From Cryptomeria japonica (Eukaryota > Streptophyta > Pinopsida > Cupressales > Cupressaceae): a stretch of 64,000 nt of DNA. Where the stretch lies: NCBI RefSeq assembly GCF_030272615.1, contig NC_081406.1, positions 112,439,783-112,503,782 of the forward strand. The letters run 5' to 3'. The notes under the pieces are model-generated. The model saw only the letters and a list, made by a program, of their open reading frames with translations, was not told where the DNA came from and made no database searches. This document shows positions 43,771 through 53,132 of the stretch, one piece after another. Numbering within the stretch: the stretch's first letter is position 1; every line of letters begins with the position of its first letter. Made by a program: the position numbers and the translations under genes.

Positions 43771-43850
43771 GTCTGGGGGCAGTGCCCCCAACAGGGTCTG
43801 GGGCAACGCCCCAGTAGGGTCGAGGGGCAACGCCCCTCGCGGGGTCCATG
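43771..43850 (-). repeat. Three consecutive GGGGC-N-GCCCC hairpins, element B
   Basis: GGGGGCAGTGCCCCC, CTGGGGCAACGCCCCAG and GAGGGGCAACGCCCCTC follow one another at about 27-base spacing, each a perfect short hairpin with a 3-4 base loop. Element A keeps decayed versions at the same place. Confidence 0.8.
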
Positions 43851-43994
43851 GCGCGCATCATTTCTGTGATATTTTATGATGTTAAAACCCTTCTTCTCCA
43901 CTCTAATATTTTTAGTGTCCTGGCTCCAAATGTCATCGAATAATTTTTCAATCTGATCGTCGTCGTTTTTTTTTTCCTGTAATGTCCCCGATGG

Positions 43995-44260
43995 CACCCC
44001 GGCCATACAACCTCCCTGTACGGTCAACAACAATACTGACACCTCCAATCATATGGCCACCTTCCCGTGCGGTCAACACCCCTCCACCGTACGGCTGTGT
44101 TTGTTTGTGTGGTGCTGCGTTTATGTTTGCGTTTTATGTCTCCGTCCGCACTCTGCGCCTTTATTCCTTGCGGTAGCGGTGGTTTCCACCGCATGGTGTT
44201 GCCACCGTGGCTTTCTTCCCTTTTTTTTTCCAGCCGTACGGTCAACTGTCGTATAGCCGT
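43995..44260 (-). repeat. CCGTACGG cluster of element B
   Basis: CACCGTACGG, CCCTGTACGGTC, CCCGTGCGGTC, AGCCGTACGGTC and similar words recur in 265 bases, as in A at 15840-16190. Confidence 0.7.
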
Positions 44261-44440
44261 ACTTTTTTTGTTTTTTTTTTTCTAATTTCCTAATTTAGTT
44301 GTCTAGAGAGTCGTCGGCTTGGGTCCCCTGTCTCTAGGATCGCCCTTCATCCTTCTCGGTTTTCCTCGCCCAAGAGTCTCCCGCATTGGTCCCGTGCCTC
44401 TCAAGTCGCCTACCCGACCTCTCGAGTCCCCTTCCATCCT

Positions 44441-44794
44441 CTAGGTCCCCCTCTGGCCTCTCAGGTCCCCTGCGCGCTTCGCGTGGTAGGGTTTCAAATT
44501 GGATCCGTTGGTGGCAAGTCTATTTTCAATGGCCATCCGAAGACCTGGAACCACAAATTCTACAGGGACCACGGTCTCCTTCCCGTACATAAGAAGAAGA
44601 ATAATAATAAAGATTTTGAAAGTTGTGGCCTTCCACATAGGGTTCCAATTGTTGCCGACACAATTGATCTTGGGATTATCTACGTCACCGAGGTTTGGGG
44701 CGTCTCCCTTCCAATATTCTCTATATTCTGGCAGGTACACCTCCTCTGTTACTTGCACTGGTTCCTCTACTTCGAGCCTGTAGCTTTGGAACAT
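44441..44794 (-). pseudogene. Pol remnant of element B: pre-RT joined to integrase tail
   Basis: One uninterrupted frame reads VYLPEYREYWKGDAPNLGD, then NNWNPMWKATTFKIF, then IIILLLMYGKETVVPVEF and VVPGLRMAIENRLATNG. The join between the RT-leading segment and the integrase tail is at the same residues as in A, and here it is open through. So the deletion was already present in their common source. After it the frame ends in GDLRGQRGT. Confidence 0.8.
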
Positions 44795-44809
44795 TTCGTA
44801 ATCCTCCTT

Positions 44810-45487
44810 CTACCAGTGGAAGAGCCCGTTCAATGAGCCCATCTCATCCTCGGAGCACTCTCCTAGTTTGAGAATCCCTTCGTCGTTGGGCTCCCTGCAG
44901 CCCCGTCCTTCGTCTCTCAGGTCGCCTTTTCCTTCACCCTCCGATTCCGAAGATGATGTCAGTTCCTCGTCGACAACCTGGGTACTCAAATCAATGGTGT
45001 ACTTCTGCCCCCCTTTCTCCATAGAAAGGGTGTTCTTTTTCCAGTCATGGTTCACCTTTGCTGTAACCAACCACCCTCTGCCTGAGATGGTGGCGTACCC
45101 CTTCTTGAGTGGGATTACCACAAAATCTAGTATGAAGGGTTGCGTGCCAATGGTGACCGACTGGGCCATCAGGGTGCCGAGTGGCTTGATGCCATGTTGG
45201 TCTGCACCTACCAAGTTGAACGTGGGTGGCCATAGTGTTGGCTTCCCCAGCTTCTTCCACGTATCCTCTGGCAGTACATTCACCCCCGAACCTCTGTCCA
45301 CGATGGTGTCCTTGAGGATAGCCCCAAGAATTCCCATCTCTACTACAGCAGGATGCTGACCACTATTTAAGGCCAACAACATTGGGTCAACCGAGGGGCT
45401 GACCGGAACTTCCGCCCGTGTGGCACGCAAAGGTGCCTGCGCAGTGGTTTGTATGGAACTAAAAATGGCGGTTCTTAATTGTGGCAT
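44810..45487 (-). CDS. Retropepsin-like protease frame of element B
   Basis: A 225-codon frame contains KDTIVDRGSGVNVLPEDTW, the plant gypsy retropepsin motif with catalytic Asp present but Arg at the first Gly position. It continues through FILDFVVIPLKKGYATISGR (flap to C-terminal region) and then an acidic Ser- and Glu-rich tail leading to the pol remnant. In a working element it would cut Gag. The Asp-Arg-Gly change makes activity doubtful. Confidence 0.75.
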   Translation of the reverse strand: MPQLRTAIFSSIQTTAQAPLRATRAEVPVSPSVDPMLLALNSGQHPAVVEMGILGAILKDTIVDRGSGVNVLPEDTWKKLGKPTLWPPTFNLVGADQHGIKPLGTLMAQSVTIGTQPFILDFVVIPLKKGYATISGRGWLVTAKVNHDWKKNTLSMEKGGQKYTIDLSTQVVDEELTSSSESEGEGKGDLRDEGRGCREPNDEGILKLGECSEDEMGSLNGLFHW

Positions 45488-45710
45488 TGTTTCTTAATTG
45501 TGGCATTGTTTCTAGAAGGTCCTTTACCCTTATAGGTACTTCCATCTGCAGTACTTTCCCAATGATGTTATTTTCAGCTTCCATACGGGATGATGTACTC
45601 ACCACCTCGTTGTCCTGTCGTTCGACCGTCATCTCACATTCAATATTGGCCTTTGCCTCCTGTAATCTCTCCTTCTCCGTACGGGGGTTGGGATAAGTGG
45701 CCTTTTTTGT

Positions 45711-47017
45711 CTACGCACGAGTGATTGCCAGCACTTCTTTGTCTTCGCCCCTCTTTTCAATATTGAGCAGATTCACCCCCTGCTTAGGGCAGTGTGTGTC
45801 ATCGTGATCACCGGGGCCACACCATCTACACAGGCTCTGAGGGGTTTCAGTATTCTGGCAACGAAGTGCCCCCATTGGTTGCAAGCCCGACATTGAATTA
45901 TTGGTCAGCCCTTGGCGTCATACTGGATACGGCTTCCGTTATTGTTATTGTTGCTATTCCTTCTGCCGCCGCGTCTGTTGTCCCGGTAACCTCCAGATGA
46001 TGTCGTTGTGTTGGTTTGTTGGGCCGTACCCGCTGGTGTGGATGTTGTGGCTTGCTCCGTGAACAACACTTGGCTCATTTGCGTACTTTGGGTTTTCATG
46101 TTGTATGGGCATTCCTTGATGGAGTGTCCCATCACTTGGCAAATCTCACAAAAGGCCTTCTTCGGGCAAGTGCCTTTTGTGTGGCCTTCTTCCTTACAAT
46201 CGGTGCACCACACGTCTACGTTTTTGCTCATGCTTCCTTTCATGTTCTTAAATTCCTTCAACATACGGTGCATATCCTTTTGAAGAGCTCGCACCTTCTT
46301 ACTTGATGATTCGTCGCTGCTGCTTTCTCCAGAGGACTTGTCCTTTTTCTTCCGCGATGTTTTGTCTTCACTTTCCAAATCCATCGCGCGGTTGTATGCG
46401 TCATCGTATGAAGTGGGTGGTACAATTTTCATCTTCCTCCGCAGGGATGACCGCAACCCTTCCACGAACCATCTCTTCTTTAGTACGTCAGTCGGCTGGT
46501 TCTCCATCTTCCCCAGTAATTCCTTTAATCGTCGGTTGTATGTTCGCACTGTTTCGTGCTTTCCCTGCTTTGTGCTTAGTATCTCCGCCACGATCTCATT
46601 ATCATCTCGAAGGAGTCAAAACTCCTCAAAAGCTTTCTGTAGGTCGTCCCATGTTCCCACCTTTGTTTTATCCACATCAGAGTACCAGTCAATGGCTACT
46701 CCTCTCAGGGTGGCAGGGAACTGCACCACCCAATCTGCTTTGTCAACTACCCCGTTGGCTGACCATATTGTCTGACATGTACGACAGTGCCGTATGGGGT
46801 CATCGTTGCCATCTCCATTGAATTTAGGCAACTTTTGTTTGCCCGCCATCGAGGGGGGTTGTCTTCCTGGAGGTGGTTGTGGTTGCGTCTGTGCGCCGCT
46901 CCCTCCGGCGCTAGTGGTGTGTCCTGCGTGGGTGCCTGGAGGTACGGTGCTTTGCCTACTGTGTGTGGCACCTGCAACCATATGGTTGTCCTCCCCTCCG
47001 TTGTCGCCCACACCCAC
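45711..47017 (-). pseudogene. Gag of element B with zinc knuckles, broken in pieces
   Basis: From 47017: Gly- and Pro-rich start, then QKLPKFNGDGNDDPIRHCR and FPATLRGVAIDWYSD, a frame break near 46615, then MAEILSTKQGKHETVRTYNR and the Lys/Ser linker. Knuckles are CTDCKEEGHTKGTC and CEICQVMGHSIKEC (both complete), a third CRACNQWGHF cut by a frameshift after a TGA at 45907-45905, and CRWCGPGDHDDTHC. It is the same protein as in A with different defects, so an intact ancestor had four knuckles. Confidence 0.82.
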
Positions 47018-47044
47018 TCCTAGCTCCCTCTCGTGATCCGCGCT

Positions 47045-47395
47045 TCATGGCGTAAGGGATAAGTTTCTAAATTGATCCCGAGTCTCTTCAACTAGATTCC
47101 GCCGTAACCTTGTTTCCTCCAGAAACTCTTCATGGCTCTGCACCCTACGATGTTCTGGCGACGCGTAGAAATTTCCCTTGGCTTCTGCACCCTCTGTGAC
47201 ACCTCCCTGGTTCCCTTCGAGCCACCCTTTGGCAGGTCGTCCTTCGGCAAGTTGCCTCAACCTCTGTCTACGTTCTACTTCTTGTTCCAAAATCAAGGCC
47301 CTCTGTGCGGCCTCCCACTTGTCTGTTTCTGCTTTCTTATTTATGTCTTTATTCAATAAGTTGGGCATTAATTGCCGCACATTTCCATAATTCAC
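47045..47395 (-). CDS. Leader ORF2 of element B
   Basis: 116 codons, likely starting at MPNLLNKDINKK inside the frame, with EQEVERRQRLRQLAE and one G-W-L-E-G-N-Q-G-G-V-T-E module, ending RRNLVEETRDQFRN. It is homologous to the frame at 12558-12941 of A. No known domain. Confidence 0.5.
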   Translation of the reverse strand: MNYGNVRQLMPNLLNKDINKKAETDKWEAAQRALILEQEVERRQRLRQLAEGRPAKGWLEGNQGGVTEGAEAKGNFYASPEHRRVQSHEEFLEETRLRRNLVEETRDQFRNLSLTP

Positions 47396-47580
47396 AATAC
47401 ATAAATCAAAACACGTCTTTATTAATTCATTTCGTCAGATACAACTCGTGTCAATGACACTTTTATTTGAATATAGATAGTTCAAGTTTCAATTCCCTCC
47501 TGGCCTAGCGCCATCCCGTTCCGCTTCCCGTCGGCTGCTTTTTTTTCGTACTGTTGAAGGATTTGTTGGCGTCGCTCTTC

Positions 47581-47860
47581 CTATGCAATCTCCTCCAGGT
47601 GAGCTTGTTGTGCCAGCGATGCCTGTGCAAGCAACCAGGGGAGGTGGTTCATCAATCGATTTACTGCCGGGCTAACCTCTAGCGCTGTCCACACGGCACT
47701 TGGTGGGATTTCCGCCTCTCGTCGGACGCAGGTCTGGATGGCTACCTGGAGCAAAATTGAAAATTCTCTCGTTGCGGTGTCTTCTCCTGGGTAGAGTTCT
47801 GTTTGCGCATCGTCGGCCTCTGGGTTTACCTCACCAATGGGTAGGCCCATCGTGTCCGTG
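47581..47860 (-). CDS. Leader ORF1 of element B
   Basis: The first ATG after the primer site gives MGLPIGEVNPEADDAQTELY (47848), and the frame runs to 47581 with LLQVAIQTCVRREAEIPPS and LAQASLAQQAHLEEIA. It is longer than the A version, which has a premature stop. Function unknown. Confidence 0.5.
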
Positions 47861-47909
47861 CGCCATCCGCGTCTTTCGTTCTCGAGTACGTCTAGGCAAC
47901 GACGCCAAA

Positions 47910-48227
47910 TGTTTGCCACGTACGGCAAATGATTAAACGCAAAAAGTAAATGCACAGAACATAATGGAAATATATTAAATAACCAATCTCTGTATTAATT
48001 CAACAGTCCATGTACATCAAGTGCTTATAACATTACATCTTATACAACTATTATGATGCCACTACGAAGGAAAGGTACGCAATATATAATACCCAAAGGG
48101 GTGCGACCAACCGTCGCGTCCAATTGCCCTTCGGGACGACTAACTAACTGACCACCGTAACTCATTATTACCGACGACAACATAAACATAATATGACAAC
48201 ATAACATAATGATTATTCCGGGCAACA
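47910..48227 (-). repeat. 5' LTR of element B
   Basis: 318 bp, followed on the minus strand by TT and the primer site TGGCGTCGTTGCC. About ten of 318 bases differ from the 3' LTR. Confidence 0.92.
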
Positions 48228-48239
48228 GAGTTCACACAC

Positions 48240-49530
48240 CACTTTGCTTGGGCGGACTTTCTCCTACATGTGTACTTTGGAGGGCAGACTTTTGGAGTTC
48301 ATGACCATTGCCTTTGTACTTTGGAGGGCAGACTTTTGGAGTTCACCTTCATGGCAAACTTTGGAGTTTAGAACACCATTTACTTTGTTCCTTGGGCGAA
48401 CTTCATCTGTCTTAGGCACAATTGTCTTTGACCAAGGGCGGACTTGAATGGCTCCTCTCCTTCTTGGGGCGGATTTTTCTGATCTTGAGCACCCTTCACT
48501 TGCAACCTAGGCAGACTTTTCTCTTCATCACACCTTTGCTATTCATGGCAGACTTTGGAGTTAGGCACCTTGGGCGGACTTTTTATCCCTCGAGAACTTT
48601 GGAGGGCGGACTTCCTCATGTCCACTTCCCACTTACCATCTCCTTAGGCGGACTTTGGGAATCTTGTTCAAGGCAAGGTAGGGCAGACTTTCTCCATCTC
48701 AGGCACTTTGAAGGGCGGACCTTTTGGAGTCTTAACACTTGCTTGGGCGGACTTTTGGAGACATGCTCAAAAGCAGGGCGGAGTTTATGAGTCTTGCTCT
48801 CCATAGGGCGGACTTTTGAGAGTCTCCGTCATGGGCGGACTTTTTCTCCTCCATGCCACTTTGCTATAAAAAGTAGGGCGGACTTTATGAAGAACATGAC
48901 CTTCATCATCATCCATAGGGCGGAGTTTGGAGTTAGGCACCTTGGGCGGACTTTTTCAGGCATCTCCACTTATCATCTTGGGTGGACTTTTCACCTCTCC
49001 CATATGACGGACTTTTCTGATCTTGAGCACCTTTCACTTCATCCATAGGGCGGACTTTTGAAGACCATGGATGGACTTTGGAAGGCTTCATCTCCACAAG
49101 GTGGAATTTTCACTTTGAAACCATCGTGTATGTCTTCCAAGGCGGAGTTTAACTTGCATTGGACTCGGCTCTTGCCACTCTTAACACCTTCAAGGTGGAC
49201 TTTTGGTAGCTGTGATTCAATATCATCAAAGGCAGAGCGGACTTTGCTCATCTCCCATCATGGGCGGAGTTCATGACCATCACTAAGGCGGACTTTGTGA
49301 GCTTGGCATTATGCTACCTTGGCTAGGCGGACATTGGAGACCTGAAGGGCGGACTTCTTTGATGACCACTTACTACTTACCAATCCCCTAGGGCGGACTT
49401 TTGAGACTTTTGAGCACCTTTCACTTCATCCATAGGGCGGACTTTTGAAGACCATGGATGGACTTTGGAAGGCTTCATCTCCACAGGGCAAACTTTTCAT
49501 GTTCATGCCACTTTCCTTTCATGAGGGCGT
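48240..49530 (-). repeat. GGCGGACTTT array of D2, right part
   Basis: About 37 more copies of GGGCGGACTTT and variants at 25-50 base spacing continue the array beyond element B. One spacer block, from about 49024 to 49110, is repeated at about 49417-49500 (CACTTTCACTTCATCCATAG and neighbours). With the left part the array had about 57 motifs in 2.1 kb. Confidence 0.85.
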
Positions 49531-49752
49531 ACTTTTTGAACTTCCTGTCATAACACTCACCATCAAACATTAATTAACCAGACTTAGAGATTTTTGAAAA
49601 GAAACTTCAAAATCTAACAATTTCCTCAATTTTAACCAGATTAACTTGAAATTTGAAGTCCACACTCAGGCAAACCATCTGAAGCATCATGACCCCTAAA
49701 ATGTAGGAACTTATCTTTTTAGGTCAAAACTTGAAAATTTTCGATCGCAATC

Positions 49753-49882
49753 AAAGCAGGTCAGTGGTACCAGTGCAAACCCTAGGTCCCCACTTCGAAA
49801 AAGCAAAAAGCAGACATCCCTAAAAAATAGGGAAAACTTTCTAAAGATACAGGTCAGTGGTACCAGTGCAAACCCTAGGTCA
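49753..49882. repeat. Tandem duplication of about 97 bp at the left edge of J
   Basis: AGGTCAGTGGTACCAGTGCA and the following CCCTAGGTC occur at 49755-49786 and again at 49851-49881, enclosing a piece that matches 55873-55935. It lets the pre-insertion sequence of D2 be aligned on both sides of J. Confidence 0.75.
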
Positions 49883-52800
49883 TGTTGACGTGTATTTTGT
49901 ACACGACCAAACACAGAATAAAATACCGAAGTATCTTATCCTCTCTTGAGTAAAGTCTCCGAATGCTGAAGATGTCGCGAAAAGGATCAATCGTGATGAC
50001 TTCAAGGTTCTTTTCTGTAGGATCTCTACGTGTGGACAAGCTCTCTGTGGTATGATGTGATTTGCTGGAATCACAAGGGGACTTACACTTGACGACCTAA
50101 ACGTCTGATTTGTTGGAATCACAAGTCCTACTAACTAACTGGAAGACAAACAAAAGGCAAAAGATACAAGGTTCAGGAAGTCTACTCTACTACCTAGAAT
50201 GCGAGAAGATGGATGAATGACTAGGTGGATTCCTACTGGGCTGGGTCTCACCATCAGGCTTGAACAATTCGACACCAACTCAATGCGATCTTCTAAGGGG
50301 TGCTTCCAATATGTTCAAATCGTACACCATCAGACACTGATCACCATTCAAGATAATGCATGAAACAATAGACGTGTAACGACTTAAGATTAAGCTCATT
50401 TTATTCCAGTTGACCACGCAAGGCGCACTTACCATCAGCAAGAGGCTAGTGGTTTGGATTAGACGGATTCCACATAGGTGCATTCAACAATTTCCTTCAT
50501 TCGATCTAATCATCTACCATCTAGAATTGAAGATTCAACAAGAAACCATGCATATTGCAAGAAACGACACACTTCACCATTACTTCAATGAAAATGGAGT
50601 TTGTTTACAATCAATGGCAACAATTTCTTGCCTTGTCCTCCTATTCTACTCTAATTGCTATTCTATCAACTGACTATTCACCTTCTAACTACTGACTATC
50701 TATTTTCTATTAGCCTTTACAAATGAAGAGTCGGGGCTTATATAGTGCCCTTAATACAATTCAATGGCTAAGATCAATTTGAGATCAATGGCCAAGATTC
50801 TACAATGAAAACCCTAATTAGGGTTTGTTACAACAAACTCAATTCTGACCAATGAAATAATTGTATTAATTGGACACATGTCTTCTCTGGAAAATTTGAC
50901 CAATGAATAGCTAGGGTAGGTACATCGAAGTTTGTGCCACCTCCCATGAGTTAGGTACACTGAATCTGGACACGCTGAGGTGGACCAATCTAACTGGAGG
51001 AGCGATGACTAGGATGCCACCTCGTCTAGCACTTGCAACTTGGTAGATATCCAATTCGATGATGCTGAGAAGCTAGCTTTAATTAACTCTTCTGAAACTA
51101 TCTGCTTCTTCAACAAACCCTTGCTCTGACTTATTTTGTCTTTGATGTGCAAGATGATGATGTACCTCGCCTTGGAATGCCGGATTGGAAGAGGTCGCCC
51201 TTATCCTTGCTCGATCTTCTTGGAGGAGACCGTCCTTGATCTGGCTTGATTTTCTTTGATGAGAGTCTGCCAAGTAATAGATCTTCCGACTCCGGGTCGC
51301 CATTTGATGCCTTCTCTTGAGTACTTAACTCTAAGACCTTCGAAAATGATAAAAGAAGACTGGATTTTGCTAGACAAGGTTTAGATTATAGTCCTCCCTT
51401 GGATGAATTATGCCTCCATTAGCCTTCAAAATGAATTTCACCCTCCTTAGTCTCCATACTTAGCAAAATTTCGCCTTCAATCTTCTGGATTTCGCTCCTC
51501 AAATTGCTCCTCAATTTCGCACTTTAGAAGGGATGAATGAATGATTTGAACTTGAAACAATGCCCCCCTTTTATATAGAGCGCTCACCTTCTTTCCTCCA
51601 AGGCCGACTTGGCAAAAGGGATTAAAAATAAATAAAAACTCTTTAAAAAGGTGGCCGACTTGCCTATAAAGGCAAAATAAATGCCTTGAGCACTCAACTT
51701 GTATTTTTTAATTTTTTAAATTAATTTTAAATGCCTCCAAGATGCTCGTTTTGATTATTTCAAGATCAAGAATTAATTTTAAAAATGCCTCTAATTTAAT
51801 GCGAATTTGATTTAATGTTTCCAAATGCCTCGAAGTTAGCAATTTTGAGGAGTATTAATGCTTGACTAAGGTATTAATGAAGAATATCAATAACTTCGCC
51901 CTGGACCCTTAGCAAGGGTCAGGAGCGATTTTTCAAATTAGGCCTTGAATACCTTATTTTTACACGTCCAAAACTTCATCTAGGCATCTTAAATGGCATC
52001 TTTTACTGGAGTTTGTGTTTGATTTCACTTGAGCTTTGGAAGAAAATTGCATTTAGGATTTTTTCGCCCTAGACCCTCAGCAAGGGTCAGGAGTGATTTT
52101 GCAAATCTAGACTCAATCCATCATCATTTTTTTGTTGAAACTTTCACTCATCAGTAGGCAATGTTATTCCTTATCCATCCCATCCAAATTTGCCTTGTTT
52201 TTGCAAGGTAGAATAAGAGTTTTTCAAAATTTCGCCCTGGGCCCTCAGCAAGGGTCAGGAGCGATTTTTCCTCCTTGGCTTAGAATCGTCAAGTTTTGGA
52301 AGCAAATCTTCATTCATCATGTTTTCGAAGGCCATTTCTACCTTGGTATAACCTTGTCTTAGCACGATCTTGAAGGGAACATGTTGGTTTTGTGATTTTC
52401 GCCCTGGACCCTCAGCAAGGGTCAGGAGCGACTTTTTGGTTTTAGGACAACTCCTTCAACATAAAAATTTAGCCAAAATTAGTGACAAATAGGCTCAAAT
52501 AAGATTTTCTCTCTGGACCCTCAGCAAGGGTCGAGAGCGAATTTTGTGTTTTCAACAAAATCCTTCACTTTTCCTTCAAAATGCCTTGCAAGTCAAAATT
52601 TGGTCAAATAAGGCAAGAAATGAGTCCTAGATTGATTTTCGCCCTGGACCTCCTAAGAGGGTCAGGAGCGAAATTCGCCTTGGACCCTCAGGAAGGGTCA
52701 GGAGCGAAATTTGACTTTTTGAACTCTCTGTCAGGGTAGTTTTATGGAATATAACATTTAAGTATCTTATACTTTAAGTTATATTCCATATATACTTTCA

Positions 52801-53132
52801 GGATGTTTGAGAGTGGTTTCAGACCTCCAAGAGCTATATTGCAAAATCTAGTTTTTGGAGGATTTTAAGTTTTCTAGACTTAGTCAAATTTCAGGATCAG
52901 GACATTCCAGACTTAGCCAAATTTCAGGATCAGGACTTTCCAGACTTAACCAAATTTCAGGATCAGGACATCACTCAAGCAGGACCCGCTATCCAGGTGA
53001 TCCCCTTGGCGACACTCAAAATGCAAAGGCTAACAGACAAAACCCTAAAAGACCTAAAAAACAAACCCCAGAAAGCAAAAAAAAGCAGGGGTTCCCATTT
53101 GCAATGGGGCGATGTGTGAATACGTCACAACA
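49883..53132 (-). repeat. 3' LTR of element J
   Basis: Minus strand: starts TGTTGTGACGTATTCACACA at 53132 and ends ATACACGTCAACA at 49883. The length is close to LTR4 and LTR3. The telobox palindrome AAACCCTAATTAGGGTTT is at 50826-50809 and TATATAAG at 50744-50737. U5 is about 850 bp. Confidence 0.75.
51890..52710 (-). repeat. Hairpin array in the U3 of J
   Basis: CGCCCTGGACCCTCAGCAAG plus GGTCAGGAGCGA recurs near 51898, 52067, 52225, 52399, 52512, 52642 and 52676. It is the LTR3 hairpin motif in reverse orientation with GCTGA as loop-side change. Spacing is about 160-175 bases at first and shorter at the end. Loop bases differ from LTR3 while the stem GACCCT/AGGGTC stays. Confidence 0.8.

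Larger units (their letters stand above)
42666..48227 (-). mobile_element. Gypsy-type element B, second copy of the A family
   Basis: Two 318-bp LTRs (47910-48227 as 5', 42666-42983 as 3') begin TGTTGCC[CG]GGAATAATC on the minus strand, end GGCAAACA and differ at about ten places. GAGTT flanks both sides. A primer site TGGCGTCGTTGCC (47907-47895) and a purine tract CTTGGGGGGGATGA are present. Coding order equals that of A: leader ORFs, Gag, protease, the pre-RT to integrase-tail join, a degraded coiled-coil-like frame, 3' LTR. RT, RNase H and integrase core are missing at the same joint as in A. It inserted into the GGCGGAC array of D2. Confidence 0.93.

Noticed and set aside
43978-43992. TGTAATGTCCCC in element B as the start of another LTR like G or F
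   Set aside because: It lies inside the collinear A/B untranslated region with no matching end or duplication.
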